A DNA stretch of 64,000 nt from Sulfuricurvum sp. (lineage in GTDB: Bacteria > Campylobacterota > Campylobacteria > Campylobacterales > Sulfurimonadaceae), in contig JAUYRN010000005.1 of assembly GCA_030696775.1 (NCBI GenBank), positions 248,001 to 312,000 of the forward strand, read 5' to 3'. Position numbers and translations under genes: made by a program. Below are positions 36,335 to 45,543 of this stretch, piece by piece (within the stretch, counting starts at the first letter, position 1; every line of letters begins with the position of its first letter). The notes below the pieces were generated by a model that saw only the letters and a list, made by a program, of their open reading frames with translations, did not search any database and was not told the origin of the DNA.

Positions 36335-37926
36335 TAGTGAGCCTCTGTAGGATGTTGAGGTTTTTTGAGCAATCGTATTGCCAAATAAGGGGTAAAGATG
36401 TAAGCAACAAAGAGCGATGCGACGAGTGCAACAGGGACATTTGCAGGGATTGGTTTCATAAACTGACCCATCATCTGTCCAACAAAAGCCATAGGAACCA
36501 TGGTCAAGATAATGGCGAGTGTGGCAATATTGGTAGGTGCTCCAATCTCGTCGGTGGCTTCGATCATCAACTGATCTGCATCCCTTTCATGTGCATTCGG
36601 AGCGTGAAAATGGCGATGAATATTTTCAATAACGATAATCGCAGCATCGACCAACAATCCAAGACTCAGCAAGAATGCAAAGAGGGTGATACGGTTAATC
36701 GTCTGACCTGTAAGATAAGCAATGAAGAGAGTAATCGCCAAAATAGCAGGAACCGTAAAGGTAACGATAAGCGATTCTCTCCATCCCAAAACAAAGGCAA
36801 GCAAGATGGCGATGATCACGATGGAGAGCAAGAGGTGAAAAACCAGCTCATTTACCGCTTCATTCGCACGCTCACCGTCATTACGAGTAATAACGTAGTG
36901 AATTCCTTGAGCTTCCATAAGTGATTTGTATTTGGTCAGTTCAGTTTTCACGGCATCGGCGATGATAACGGAATTCGTCCCTTGCAGTTTTGAAACGGTT
37001 AGGGTCACTTGATCTTTGAGAGGAGAAAAATTGCCGTCACTTCCTTTGACACTTACGAGTGCGGATTTGAAGTTTTGAATGTCTTGTCCTGAGGTTACTG
37101 TGGCTACATCACGCAAATAGATGGCAGAACCGCCGTATTGTGCGACGATAATATTACCGACATCGTCAACACTTTCAATGGCATTTTTAACTCCGATCAT
37201 TACGATCTCATTTGCCTCTGTTTTCCCTTTTATTTCAGGAACATTGTAAGAGAGTGCTTGAACGGACTGGACAATCTGGCCCAGTGAGAGATTGTAACCT
37301 GAGAGGCGATTAATATCGACTTGGACGTTAAATTGGTGTTTTTTCGCGCCCTTGATATCGGTAACAGCAACGTTAGGAAGTCCGTTAATGTGATGTTGCA
37401 TGAATTTGACACGATCATAAAGAATAGTAGGATCGATAGCCGAATTATTAGAGTAAAAAGCGACCGATACGATAGGAATATCGACGTCAATGTCGAGAGG
37501 TTTAATAATCGGCTGCATGGCACCTTTGGGGAGAATGCCCATGTTTTGCATAATTTTGTCATATATTTTGAGGTTTGAGTCCTCTTTTGCTTCACCTATA
37601 AAAAAAGCGGCATTGATGACGGCAACATTATCCATCGCCATTCCGTGGATACTTTCAATCCCTTTGACTTCTTTTAGTTTTCGCTCTAACGGTTTGACAA
37701 TGACATTTTCAATCTCATTTGCGGTAGCGCCAGGCATGGCAATGATAACGGTTGAGCCACTGACAACCATTTGAGGATTTTCTTCACGCGGCATGAGCAT
37801 CAGGGCAATGTAGCCAATAATGATGAGGAATATTCCCAAAATAGGGGTGAGCGGATTACGTAAAAAACCATGTGCAAGTTTTCCAGCATAATCTTTAGGG
37901 TGATAAGGTGCGCTATGAGAGGACAT
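36334..37926 (-). CDS. RND efflux permease, N-terminal half
   Basis: This 530-residue protein corresponds to the first half of an RND pump: TM1 at about 29-47 (LTPILGIFLIIIGYIALML), the periplasmic porter loop starting PREENPQ, then TM2-TM6. In TM4 the usual Asp-Asp pair reads LLVDAAIIVIEN, so only one Asp (residue 427 or 428) remains, as in metal-type RND proteins. It stops after TM6 with a hydrophilic tail ending HPTEAH. I start it at ATG 37926, preceded by AGGAG 5 nt upstream; a TTG precedes it directly. It overlaps the C-half by 1 nt. Confidence 0.87.
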   Translation of the reverse strand: MSSHSAPYHPKDYAGKLAHGFLRNPLTPILGIFLIIIGYIALMLMPREENPQMVVSGSTVIIAMPGATANEIENVIVKPLERKLKEVKGIESIHGMAMDNVAVINAAFFIGEAKEDSNLKIYDKIMQNMGILPKGAMQPIIKPLDIDVDIPIVSVAFYSNNSAIDPTILYDRVKFMQHHINGLPNVAVTDIKGAKKHQFNVQVDINRLSGYNLSLGQIVQSVQALSYNVPEIKGKTEANEIVMIGVKNAIESVDDVGNIIVAQYGGSAIYLRDVATVTSGQDIQNFKSALVSVKGSDGNFSPLKDQVTLTVSKLQGTNSVIIADAVKTELTKYKSLMEAQGIHYVITRNDGERANEAVNELVFHLLLSIVIIAILLAFVLGWRESLIVTFTVPAILAITLFIAYLTGQTINRITLFAFLLSLGLLVDAAIIVIENIHRHFHAPNAHERDADQLMIEATDEIGAPTNIATLAIILTMVPMAFVGQMMGQFMKPIPANVPVALVASLFVAYIFTPYLAIRLLKKPQHPTEAH

Positions 37927-37934
37927 CAAAACTC

Positions 37935-38720
37935 CTAATATAATTCAACAGTAGCGTACATTCCAGGGTAGACGGTTTGTTTTGCGCTAAAGGAGACTTT
38001 GATTTTAAAGGTATGGGTCATAGGATTAGAGCTTGGGACAACGGAGCTGATGGTTCCGATTCCGATAAACCCTGTTGAGGGGATGGATACTTTCACTTTT
38101 TTACCGATCGGAGCCATTCTTAAACTGCTTTCAGCCACTTCAACTTCGATTTTAAGAGTTGTTAAGTCTGATAGTACGATTGCGGGCATGCCTGGCATTG
38201 CCATTTCGCCTACTTTGATATTTTTAGAAATAACCACACCATTGTTTGGAGCTACAATTTGTAGATATTGGTATTGGTTGGTGATCTCTTTTTGACGAGC
38301 TTTGGCTTGAGAGACTTGGCGCTCGGAAATTTTAATGGTATTTCTAAGATTTTTTTCGGCCAGTTCAAGATTTTCAACTTCATAACGGCTTACCATGTCT
38401 TGTTTGTACAAACGTCGATGACGTTCAAGATTTACTTTGAGATTTTCATATTGATTTTGATACATTTGCTGGGAGAGCTCCGCTTGAGCAATCCCCATCT
38501 CAACTTGGGTTTTAGCGGAATCGATCTCTCTTGAGTCGATTGAATAGAGTAAATCACCCTTACGAACACGTGAACCTTCGGAGACGTTTACGGAAGTGAC
38601 AAACCCCATGTTTCGACTGGTAATCATTTTTTGGTTGTCGGAGATAATAACACCGGAAAGAATAAGCCCTGCTGCATTTAAAGCAGCACCTAGGGTGAGA
38701 AGAGAAAAGATAAGTTTCAT
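37935..38720 (-). CDS. Short RND periplasmic adaptor (membrane fusion protein)
   Basis: Adaptors of the HlyD/AcrA family link the inner-membrane pump to the outer-membrane channel. The 261-residue product has a signal peptide (LIFSLLTLGAALNAAGLIL), then a split lipoyl-type domain with VSEGSRVRKGDLLYSIDSREID and IVAPNNGVVISKNIKVGE. Between them is a helical hairpin at about 60-135, followed by a beta-barrel domain. It is much shorter than AcrA (about 400 residues) and lacks a visible membrane-proximal domain. It overlaps the TolC-like gene by 4 nt and precedes the RND N-half by about 8 nt. Confidence 0.88.
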   Translation of the reverse strand: MKLIFSLLTLGAALNAAGLILSGVIISDNQKMITSRNMGFVTSVNVSEGSRVRKGDLLYSIDSREIDSAKTQVEMGIAQAELSQQMYQNQYENLKVNLERHRRLYKQDMVSRYEVENLELAEKNLRNTIKISERQVSQAKARQKEITNQYQYLQIVAPNNGVVISKNIKVGEMAMPGMPAIVLSDLTTLKIEVEVAESSLRMAPIGKKVKVSIPSTGFIGIGTISSVVPSSNPMTHTFKIKVSFSAKQTVYPGMYATVELY

Positions 38721-40087
38721 TGATTGGCTCCATAGCTTAGTTTTTCGAGAGCAAAAATACGCTCGTTTCGTTGATTTTTAACCATTTGTAGATTGATAAT
38801 TTTTTCGATTTGCTGAGATTGTTTGATGATAAGATCACTCATTGAGGTGAGATGCTCACGATAGCGTCCTTCATAATTTTTGTAGATCTGGGTTGAGAGA
38901 TCGAGTTCTTTTTCCAAACTGCTAACTTGATAATCCAAACTTTCGATTTCGGTTTGAATTTTGTCATACTGAAGGGCAATCCCTTTTTTAGCGAGTTCTA
39001 CTTCGGTTGACGTTTTAAGATGGTCAATCCGTGCTTTTTCCAGAGTGTGTGCATCAATTCCGCCGTTGTACAAGTTCCAGGTCAGTCGTGCACCGATCGT
39101 GTAGGCAGCATGATCGCTAAATTTTCCTAAGAACGTATTGTCCGCACTGGACGCTTCGGCAAATACACCGACGGTTGGAAGATACGGAGCTGTTGCCACA
39201 TCAATCATGGAGGAACGAATTTCCAATCCATGAGAAGCTTTTTTTAGGTCACTGTTATGTGCCATAACATCCGCTTCCGTAATTGCAGCAGAAGCACGAT
39301 CATCGGAAGGTGTCACTATGTCACTAACTTTTTGATTTAGGAGAAAGCTTAAATAGTGGTAGAGAAGTTTTTTATTGGCTTGCATCTCCAAAATCATTCG
39401 ATCGACATTGGCTTTTTTGGCTTCAACTTCGAGTAAATCAACTTTTTTGGCATACCCTTCTTGAAACATTTGCTGGGTAGTAGCTTGCAAGGTTGCAATG
39501 TTTTTTTGAATCACTTGCAATTTGTCAATAGAGTGATCGAGAAGGGCCATATCGTAATAGCTTTTTCGAATTTCATAGATTTTTTCTGCTGTTACCTTGG
39601 TGGTGTCAAGCTGTTTGATCTTTTCCATTTGTTGCGATATTTTTTCATAACTGCTAAGTTTTCCACCCGTATAGAGAGGAATAGCGTAGGTGAGCTTGCT
39701 TTGAAAAAAGTTTTGATAGCCTGGATAATTGAGATTGTTAGGAGGGGTTACGTAATCTGGACCAGTAACACTAGCAGCACTAGCCATAAATTCTTGAGCA
39801 CCAAAATCCCCAAACGTCGCTTCCCGTGAACTGAGTTTAAATCCGAATACATTTCCGGCATCGTTGGAGCGGACAACGTTTTGCGTAAAATCGAGCGCAC
39901 CGTAACTGTAGCCTTGAGAAAGGGAAACATCATTTTGGGCAATTTTAGCGTCCAAAGAGGCTGCTTTTATCTCTAAATTTTGTTCTTTGAGGAGTGCAAT
40001 CGCTTCATTGAGAGATAACGGAGCTGCACTGAGATTGAGAACACTTAAAAGTAGCGCAAGTGTTAATCGTTGAGTGGGAGATGCCAT
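38717..40087 (-). CDS. TolC family outer-membrane efflux protein
   Basis: TolC-type proteins form trimeric tunnels through the outer membrane and periplasm. The 456-residue product has a signal peptide (LTLALLLSVLNLSAAPL), then two repeats of long helices with membrane-strand segments. Recognisable parts are LSLNEAIALLKEQNLEIKAA near the N-terminus and an IGARLTWNLYNGG strand, a typical OEP motif, near residue 345. It is the first gene of the efflux unit and overlaps the adaptor by 4 nt. The promoter region carries an inverted repeat over the -10 box. Confidence 0.92.
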   Translation of the reverse strand: MASPTQRLTLALLLSVLNLSAAPLSLNEAIALLKEQNLEIKAASLDAKIAQNDVSLSQGYSYGALDFTQNVVRSNDAGNVFGFKLSSREATFGDFGAQEFMASAASVTGPDYVTPPNNLNYPGYQNFFQSKLTYAIPLYTGGKLSSYEKISQQMEKIKQLDTTKVTAEKIYEIRKSYYDMALLDHSIDKLQVIQKNIATLQATTQQMFQEGYAKKVDLLEVEAKKANVDRMILEMQANKKLLYHYLSFLLNQKVSDIVTPSDDRASAAITEADVMAHNSDLKKASHGLEIRSSMIDVATAPYLPTVGVFAEASSADNTFLGKFSDHAAYTIGARLTWNLYNGGIDAHTLEKARIDHLKTSTEVELAKKGIALQYDKIQTEIESLDYQVSSLEKELDLSTQIYKNYEGRYREHLTSMSDLIIKQSQQIEKIINLQMVKNQRNERIFALEKLSYGANQ

Positions 40088-40124
40088 TGGGAGTAACCAT
40101 CCTTGTGATTTATTTGTGATACTT

Positions 40125-40151
40125 ATAGTATAGATAATACAATTATACTAT
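40125..40151 (-). promoter_or_regulatory. Promoter and candidate operator of the efflux unit
   Basis: ATAGTATA (40125-40132) and TATACTAT (40144-40151) form an inverted repeat with an 11-nt spacer. The right arm overlaps a TATAAT -10 box read on the minus strand (40142-40147), about 55 nt before the tolC-like start. Such a site could bind a repressor, but no regulator gene is adjacent, and AT-rich repeats of this length can arise by chance. Confidence 0.4.
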
Positions 40152-40240
40152 TTACAAGTTTAAAAGAGTCAAAATGGTCATAATCTATCCAAGATGATAC
40201 CATAAAAATATCAGGGTTTGAAATTCAAAGCCAATTAGGG

Positions 40241-40246
40241 TAAAAT
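40241..40246 (+). promoter_or_regulatory. -10 box for efp
   Basis: TAAAAT in GGGTAAAATTCGGGC lies 27 nt before efp, and AGGGGA precedes the start codon. Confidence 0.5.
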
Positions 40247-40272
40247 TCGGGCAATTATATACAGGGGAAGAC

Positions 40273-40839
40273 ATGGCAACCATCGGAATGAGCGATATTA
40301 AAAAAGGGGTACGCCTCGAAATCACGGGTGTACCGTACAGAGTAATCGATTTTCAACACGTCAAACCTGGTAAAGGTGCAGCATTTGTTCGTTGTAAAGT
40401 TAAAAGTTTTTTGAACGGAAAAGTAGTTGAAAAAACGATTCATGCGGGCGATAAATTCGAGGTTCCAAATATCGAGCATAAAACCATGCAATATCTGTAT
40501 GATGACGGCGAAATGCTTCAGTTCATGGACAACGAGAGCTTTGAACAATTGGGTCTTAGCTATGAGCAATGTGAAGATGCAAGTAAATGGATCAAAGACG
40601 GCACAAACGTTCAAATCATCTTGCACAACGGCAAAGCAATCAGCGTTGATGCTCCTGAAATCATGGAACTTAAAATCGTTGAAACACCACCAAACTTCAA
40701 AGGTGACACATCAAGCGGTTCTAAAAAACCTGCAACGCTTGAAACAGGTGCAGTTGTACAAATTCCTTATCACTTACTTGAGGGTGATATCATTCGTGTT
40801 AACACCGTTGAGGGTGAATACATGGAAAAAGTAAAGTAA
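40273..40839 (+). CDS. efp: Translation elongation factor P
   Basis: EF-P relieves ribosome stalling at consecutive prolines. The 188-residue product has the three-domain layout of the family. The loop tip is KPGKGAAF with Lys34, the residue that EpmA/EpmB lysylate in Escherichia coli. This agrees with the lysine type of EF-P, although epm genes are not in the window. The C-terminus ends normally. The start is ATG 40273 after AGGGGA. Hairpin and T-run follow about 30 nt after the stop, so the gene is probably monocistronic. Confidence 0.97.
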   Translation: MATIGMSDIKKGVRLEITGVPYRVIDFQHVKPGKGAAFVRCKVKSFLNGKVVEKTIHAGDKFEVPNIEHKTMQYLYDDGEMLQFMDNESFEQLGLSYEQCEDASKWIKDGTNVQIILHNGKAISVDAPEIMELKIVETPPNFKGDTSSGSKKPATLETGAVVQIPYHLLEGDIIRVNTVEGEYMEKVK

Positions 40840-40867
40840 CTTTCTCTTCTTAATATTCTCTTGTACC

Positions 40868-40899
40868 ATTCCCGTGAAAACGGGAATCCAGCTTTTTTT
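40868..40899 (+). terminator. Intrinsic terminator after efp, from the CATTCCCG repeat class
   Basis: ATTCCCGT (40868-40875), a GAAA loop and ACGGGAAT form an 8-bp perfect stem, followed after CCAGC by seven Ts (40893-40899). The core matches the palindromic element at 32384 and the hairpin at 50193. Confidence 0.8.
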
Positions 40900-40963
40900 C
40901 TGATAAAGTCTTCATATTCTTTTATAGTTTTTCAATAACAATAGACTCTTTTAATATTCTGAG

Positions 40964-40969
40964 TATAAT
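40964..40969 (+). promoter_or_regulatory. -10 box for the DJ-1 family gene
   Basis: TATAAT in GAGTATAATTTTAG lies 25-28 nt before the start. Confidence 0.6.
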
Positions 40970-40993
40970 TTTAGAAAAAGTAATAAAGGAATC

Positions 40994-41563
40994 ATGATGC
41001 CAAAAGTTCTAATCCCTATTGCAACAGGTTTTGAAGAGATTGAAGCGGTGAATATTATCGATGTCCTTCGTCGTGCCGGTATTGAAGTGATTATGGGTGC
41101 ATTGGATGAGCATATGCTTGTCAAAGGTGCTAATGGTATTACGATACAGTGTGATCGTGTTATCGAAGGTATCAGTGCGGATGAACTTGACATGATCGTT
41201 CTTCCCGGCGGCATGGGCGGTACGAAAGCATTGGCACATAATCACGCTGTTCAGACATTGCTAAAAGAGATGGATGCTAAAGGCAAAAATATCGGTGCGA
41301 TATGTGCTGCACCGTATGCTCTTTACACAGCAGGCGTTCTCAAAGAGGGATATACCTGTTATCCAAGTGTCGAAGATGAGATCAAAGTCGCCGGCTATCA
41401 AGGCGATAAAAGCGCTGTAGTTCAAACGGGCAACATTATGACGTCTCGCGGTCCTGCTACGGCGATTTGCTTTGGTTTGGCTATTGTTAAAAAACTCTCT
41501 GGTGCTGAAGTAAGCGAAAGACTGCGTGGCGGTTTGCTGGCAGAATATTGTGAAAAAATATAG
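40994..41563 (+). CDS. DJ-1/PfpI family protein
   Basis: DJ-1/ThiJ/PfpI proteins include glyoxalases, deglycase-like enzymes, chaperones and peptidases. The 189-residue product has the class I glutamine amidotransferase-like fold. The nucleophilic elbow carries the conserved Cys in GAICAAPYAL, and the conserved Glu is in GFEEIEAV near the N-terminus. This pattern is closest to the DJ-1/YajL branch. ATG codons at 40994 and 40997 both fit. The last 14 nt overlap the next gene, so both are expressed from one message. Confidence 0.92.
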   Translation: MMPKVLIPIATGFEEIEAVNIIDVLRRAGIEVIMGALDEHMLVKGANGITIQCDRVIEGISADELDMIVLPGGMGGTKALAHNHAVQTLLKEMDAKGKNIGAICAAPYALYTAGVLKEGYTCYPSVEDEIKVAGYQGDKSAVVQTGNIMTSRGPATAICFGLAIVKKLSGAEVSERLRGGLLAEYCEKI

Positions 41564-42296
41564 TTTCATTCTTGTGAGTGTGTTGAGTTTTACCGCCAGC
41601 GCCCAAGTGCATCTTTCTTCATCTGAAAACTTGACACAAGAAAATGCTATTCAATATTGTCGTGATCTGGGTACAAGTTGGAGGGCGCTGTCTATACGCG
41701 AGTTGTATAAACTTCCTGAAAATACCCCTTTTATGGCTGGATTTAGCTATTGGTCCGCAACAAAAGTACCTTCCGGTGACGTTGAAGTAGGTACGGGCAG
41801 TGAAGGTGATGGCGGGATTGTTGCTATGATTGGCTACAGTTTTTTTCCAAAAGAGCGTAATATTACCTTATCCCCTCCGACGAAAAAAATTGCTGCTGCG
41901 TGTACCAACATTCCTGATAGTAAACAAATGCGTGACTATGCTTTAACGCCTCAAGGGACGGAAGATAACGGCTCAGAATTACTATGGCATTCACTTGATG
42001 CGACGGATAAGCAACGTAAATATACGTATGAATCAGCCAAAGAGATGTGTGAGAATTTAAGCCTGAACGGACGGATGTGGCGACTTCCTACGGCAGATGA
42101 ACTGTACGGTATCGTTGATACAGCCTTTATTCGTCCGAGTGTGGATATGAAATTTTTTGGTCCTATGATGCACCGTTACTACTGGACGAGCGACACGCTC
42201 AATGAGCACGAAGCGTATGCGGTCGGATTTAAGCTTGGTTCCGTTGCTAGCGTCGTTAAAACGGAATCTTCGTATGCACGATGTGTGAGTGAATAA
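41550..42296 (+). CDS. Secreted DUF1566-like (Lcl C-terminal domain) protein
   Basis: The protein is exported and probably binds a surface or wall component; the enzymatic role, if any, is unknown. GTG 41550 gives a signal peptide (KKYSFILVSVLSFTASAQ), whereas the in-frame ATG at 41526 would put hydrophilic residues in front. Two copies of a DUF1566-like unit are visible. Copy one has SWRALSIRELYKLPEN and FSYWSATKVPSG with a late AACT. Copy two has RMWRLPTADELYGIVD and YYWTSDTLNEHEAYAVGF with a late ARCVSE. The gene overlaps the DJ-1 gene by 14 nt. Confidence 0.75.
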   Translation: MKKYSFILVSVLSFTASAQVHLSSSENLTQENAIQYCRDLGTSWRALSIRELYKLPENTPFMAGFSYWSATKVPSGDVEVGTGSEGDGGIVAMIGYSFFPKERNITLSPPTKKIAAACTNIPDSKQMRDYALTPQGTEDNGSELLWHSLDATDKQRKYTYESAKEMCENLSLNGRMWRLPTADELYGIVDTAFIRPSVDMKFFGPMMHRYYWTSDTLNEHEAYAVGFKLGSVASVVKTESSYARCVSE

Positions 42297-42308
42297 ACAT
42301 TTAATGAC

Positions 42309-42314
42309 TATAAT
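42309..42314 (+). promoter_or_regulatory. -10 box for the malic enzyme gene
   Basis: TATAAT in GACTATAATTTAGG lies 13 nt before the TTG start. This would give a leader of only a few nt, which is at odds with the visible AGGAGAA ribosome binding site, so the box may not be used. Confidence 0.3.
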
Positions 42315-42327
42315 TTAGGAGAACCTT

Positions 42328-43593
42328 TTGAATCACGATACAGCTATCAATGCAAATGCATTAAATTACCATGAATTTCCCAGTCCGGGTAAAATCGCCA
42401 CTCAAATCACCAAACCTTTTGCTTCTCAAAACGACCTGAGTCTGGCGTACACTCCAGGGGTTGCAGCTCCTTGTCTGGAGATAGAAAAAAATCCTGATGA
42501 TGCTTATCGTTATACGTCTAAAGGTAATCTTGTTGGGGTTATTTCCAATGGTACGGCGGTTTTAGGTCTTGGAAATATCGGAGCATTGGCTTCGAAACCT
42601 GTTATGGAAGGTAAAGCCGTTTTATTTAAAAAATTTAGTGATTTGGATGCGTATGACATCGAAGTGGATGAAACCGACATTGAGCGATTTTGCGATGCGG
42701 TAGCGGCGATCTCACCGACATTTGGGGGGATAAATCTCGAAGATATCAAAGCGCCTGAGTGTTTTGAGATCGAGCGACGGCTTGTGGAGAGGCTGAATAT
42801 TCCTGTAATGCACGACGATCAGCATGGTACGGCAGTGATTTCGAGTGCGGCTATTATCAATGGATGTTTATTGACATCACGCGAGCTTGATAAGATACGT
42901 GTGGTGGTAGTCGGTGCGGGTGCAGCTGCGATTAGTTGCGCACGTCTGTATCGATTTATGGGGGTTAAAACTATCTTTATGAGCGATTCAAAAGGTCTTA
43001 TTCATGACGGACGCAGTGATTTGAACGAACAAAAAAGAGAATTTTTGGCACCTGAGGGGATGACACTTGAGGATGCATTTGTAGGGGCAGATGTTGTAGT
43101 CGGACTCTCTAAGCCGGGGAGTTTTACTGTAGAACATATTATGACAATGGCACCTGAACCTATCATTTTCACCCTAGCCAATCCTACTCCTGAAATTTTC
43201 CCCGAAGATACGAAAGCAGCTCGACCCGATGCGATTATCGCCACGGGTAGAAGTGATTTCCCCAACCAAGTGAACAATGTCCTCGGTTTTCCTTTTATTT
43301 TTCGTGGAGCGATGGATGTACGGGCACGTATTATTAATACCGAGATGAAAATGGCAGCGTCTCACGCATTAGCACAACTGGCTCGTGCTGAGATTCCAGA
43401 ATATCTTAACGAAATATATGGAATGAAGCTGACGTTTGGAAAAGAGTACATCATTCCCAAACCTTTCGATAAACGCCTGATCGTCGAAGTCTCTGCCAGT
43501 GTCGCACAGGCTGCTGTAGAAAGTGGTGTGGCACAAATCGCATCGTTTGATTTAGAAGAGTATAAGCGTGAGTTAGCTACACGTTTGAGCTAA
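42328..43593 (+). CDS. Malic enzyme (oxaloacetate-decarboxylating malate dehydrogenase)
   Basis: The enzyme oxidatively decarboxylates malate to pyruvate with NAD(P), feeding NADPH or pyruvate to biosynthesis. The 421-residue product matches the short bacterial type and has no phosphotransacetylase-like C-terminal extension. Key segments are [37 protein letters not shown], a metal-binding DDQHGTAV, and Rossmann [16 protein letters not shown]. It starts with TTG 42328 preceded by AGGAGAA. Cofactor preference cannot be assigned safely. Confidence 0.95.
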   Translation: MNHDTAINANALNYHEFPSPGKIATQITKPFASQNDLSLAYTPGVAAPCLEIEKNPDDAYRYTSKGNLVGVISNGTAVLGLGNIGALASKPVMEGKAVLFKKFSDLDAYDIEVDETDIERFCDAVAAISPTFGGINLEDIKAPECFEIERRLVERLNIPVMHDDQHGTAVISSAAIINGCLLTSRELDKIRVVVVGAGAAAISCARLYRFMGVKTIFMSDSKGLIHDGRSDLNEQKREFLAPEGMTLEDAFVGADVVVGLSKPGSFTVEHIMTMAPEPIIFTLANPTPEIFPEDTKAARPDAIIATGRSDFPNQVNNVLGFPFIFRGAMDVRARIINTEMKMAASHALAQLARAEIPEYLNEIYGMKLTFGKEYIIPKPFDKRLIVEVSASVAQAAVESGVAQIASFDLEEYKRELATRLS

Positions 43594-43601
43594 AAACTCG
43601 C

Positions 43602-43607
43602 TATAAT
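43602..43607 (+). promoter_or_regulatory. -10 box and long leader of the first RhlE-type helicase
   Basis: TATAAT in CTCGCTATAATGCGG lies 102 nt before the helicase start, giving a leader of about 95 nt. The leader contains the small palindrome CGGAAAATTCCG (43621-43632). Long leaders are usual for cold-regulated helicases; regulation here is untested. Confidence 0.5.
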
Positions 43608-43708
43608 GCGGCTATCAAAACGGAAAATTCCGTAAGCCGCTCAATATCTGCACTATTTAATAACCTTGCATTGTTTGTCTGCTTGAACCACCCAAAGGAA
43701 ACTTACTA

Positions 43709-45040
43709 ATGTTATTTTCAGACTTAAAACTATCGGCCCCGATTTTAAAAGCGGTTGCTGAAGAGGGTTACACAACCCCAACTCCCGTACAAGCGCAAGC
43801 CATTCCGTTTATCTTAGAAGGACGTGATATGCTCGCAGGTGCCCAAACGGGTACGGGAAAAACTGCTGGATTTACTCTTCCAATGTTGGAAATTCTTTCT
43901 CGCAAAGTACACAACCCAAAAGCACCACGTCATGTGCGTGTTCTTATTTTGACTCCAACTCGTGAGCTTGCAGCTCAAGTAGGTGAGAGTGTTAAAACCT
44001 ACGGAAGACACCTTAAATTTAAAAGTGCAATCATTTTTGGTGGCGTTGGGCTACAGCCACAAGTTGCTGCTTTGCGTCAAGGTGTTGACATTGTCATCGC
44101 TACTCCAGGACGATTACTGGATCATATGTCTCAAGGGACGATTGACTTACGTAATGTAGAGATGCTGATTCTCGATGAAGCGGATCGTATGCTGGATATG
44201 GGATTTGTTAAAGACATCCGCCGTGTTATTTCGGTGTTGCCTCAAAAACGCCAAAACCTTCTTTTCTCTGCAACCTATTCGGATGAGATCAAGACATTGT
44301 GTGAGTCGATTTTACGTAATCCTGCTATCGTCGAAGTAGCTCGTCGTAATACGTCAAGTGAACTGGTAACACAACGCGTTATCTTGGTAGATTGTGCTAA
44401 GAAAAGTGCTTTATTCGGTCATTTGGTCAAAGAAAATAACTGGGAACAAGTCCTCGTATTTACCCGTACCAAACACCAAGCCAACAAACTCTCTGATTAC
44501 CTTCAAAAAATCGGTGTCAGTTCAGCGGCGATTCATGGTAATAAAAGTCAAGCGGCACGTACCAAAGCGTTGAGTGACTTCAAAGCGGGTGTGGTTAAAA
44601 TCCTTGTAGCAACGGACATCGCGGCACGTGGTTTGGACATCGATCAGCTTCCTCATGTTGTTAATCTCGAATTGCCAAACATTGCAGAAGATTACGTTCA
44701 CCGTATCGGACGTACCGGACGTGCAGGTAATGAGGGTGAAGCAATCTCTCTTGTATGTGTGGATGAATATGATTATCTGAAGGGAATTGAGCGTCTGATT
44801 AATCGTAAATTGGATCGTGATATTATCGCTGGGTTTGAGCCTGATCCTTCCATCATGGCAATGCCTATCGTTCAAGGACGTGGCGGCGGAGGCGGTCGTG
44901 GAAACAGCGGCGGCGGACACTCCCCAAGCGGTAAGCCTCAAGGACAAAAGCGTGATAGCGCTAGACGCAGTGAGCCCAATCGCGGTGAAGGCAGAAGTAA
45001 TAGCCAACGACGTGAAGACAGCCGAGGACGCGGTAGATAA
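43709..45040 (+). CDS. DEAD-box RNA helicase, RhlE-type, Arg/Gly-rich tail
   Basis: DEAD-box helicases remodel RNA in ribosome assembly, decay or cold adaptation. The 443-residue product has Q-motif [12 protein letters not shown], motif I AQTGTGKT, motif Ia PTRELAAQV, motif II DEAD, motif III SAT, and motif [12 protein letters not shown]. The tail from about residue 385 is a Gly/Arg/Ser-rich low-complexity segment that should bind RNA nonspecifically. A second, diverged helicase is encoded at 55500. A DUF188 gene follows after 6 nt. Confidence 0.93.
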   Translation: MLFSDLKLSAPILKAVAEEGYTTPTPVQAQAIPFILEGRDMLAGAQTGTGKTAGFTLPMLEILSRKVHNPKAPRHVRVLILTPTRELAAQVGESVKTYGRHLKFKSAIIFGGVGLQPQVAALRQGVDIVIATPGRLLDHMSQGTIDLRNVEMLILDEADRMLDMGFVKDIRRVISVLPQKRQNLLFSATYSDEIKTLCESILRNPAIVEVARRNTSSELVTQRVILVDCAKKSALFGHLVKENNWEQVLVFTRTKHQANKLSDYLQKIGVSSAAIHGNKSQAARTKALSDFKAGVVKILVATDIAARGLDIDQLPHVVNLELPNIAEDYVHRIGRTGRAGNEGEAISLVCVDEYDYLKGIERLINRKLDRDIIAGFEPDPSIMAMPIVQGRGGGGGRGNSGGGHSPSGKPQGQKRDSARRSEPNRGEGRSNSQRREDSRGRGR

Positions 45041-45046
45041 TCTTTT

Positions 45047-45499
45047 ATGAAAATACTCGTCGATGCTGATGCGTTTCCCAATGCACTCAAAGAGGTACTG
45101 CTTCGCGCGGTACTAAAACGTCAAATTCCCACCCTTTTTATCGCCAATAAAAACATCTCCATACCTAATGTCTCGTATGTCTCGATGCACGTTGTTCCAC
45201 AAGGGCCTGATGAAGCCGATCACCGTATTGCAGAGCTTTGTGAGCCGCAGGACTTGGTGATTACGGCTGATATTCCACTGGCAGATCGTATCGTCACGAT
45301 CGGAGCGATAGCGCTCGATCCGCGCGGGACAATTTACGATGAGAACAACATCAAGCACCTTCTTGCAATGCGAAATCTGATGGAAGAGTTACGAAATTCT
45401 GGTGAAATTACAGGCGGTCCAGCCGCAATCGGCGCTAAAACAGTTCGCGAGTTTGCGGATGGACTTAATAAATTTTTGTCACGAAAAAAAAGCCATTAG
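45047..45499 (+). CDS. DUF188 (YaiI/YqxD family) protein
   Basis: DUF188 proteins are small PIN-like-fold proteins, possibly nucleases, of unproven function. The 150-residue product starts with the family opener KILVDADAFPNALK and contains the conserved ADHRIAELCEPQDLVITADIPLADR and late GPAAIGAKTVREFADGLN blocks. Asp residues at positions 6 and 8 are candidate metal ligands. It lies 6 nt after the helicase, so a shared RNA-related role is possible but unproven. Confidence 0.88.
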   Translation: MKILVDADAFPNALKEVLLRAVLKRQIPTLFIANKNISIPNVSYVSMHVVPQGPDEADHRIAELCEPQDLVITADIPLADRIVTIGAIALDPRGTIYDENNIKHLLAMRNLMEELRNSGEITGGPAAIGAKTVREFADGLNKFLSRKKSH

Positions 45500-45543
45500 A
45501 GTTCTTTTATAATTTTGAAATGTTATATTAAGAAGTTTTTATT

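Noticed and set aside
36334-36336. Single-base frameshift error splitting one RND gene
   Set aside because: The split falls at the domain border, the second half has its own ATG in a TAATG junction, and both halves are intact. It is kept as a finding because raw reads were not available.
36337-36924. 195-codon plus-strand frame within the RND N-half gene
   Set aside because: It is antisense to conserved permease sequence and has a low-complexity polar composition without any motif or ribosome binding site.
44522-45007. 161-codon minus-strand frame opposite the first RhlE-type helicase
   Set aside because: It is the mirror of the helicase core and Gly/Arg tail; Thr/Ser-rich repeats in it come from the tail codons.
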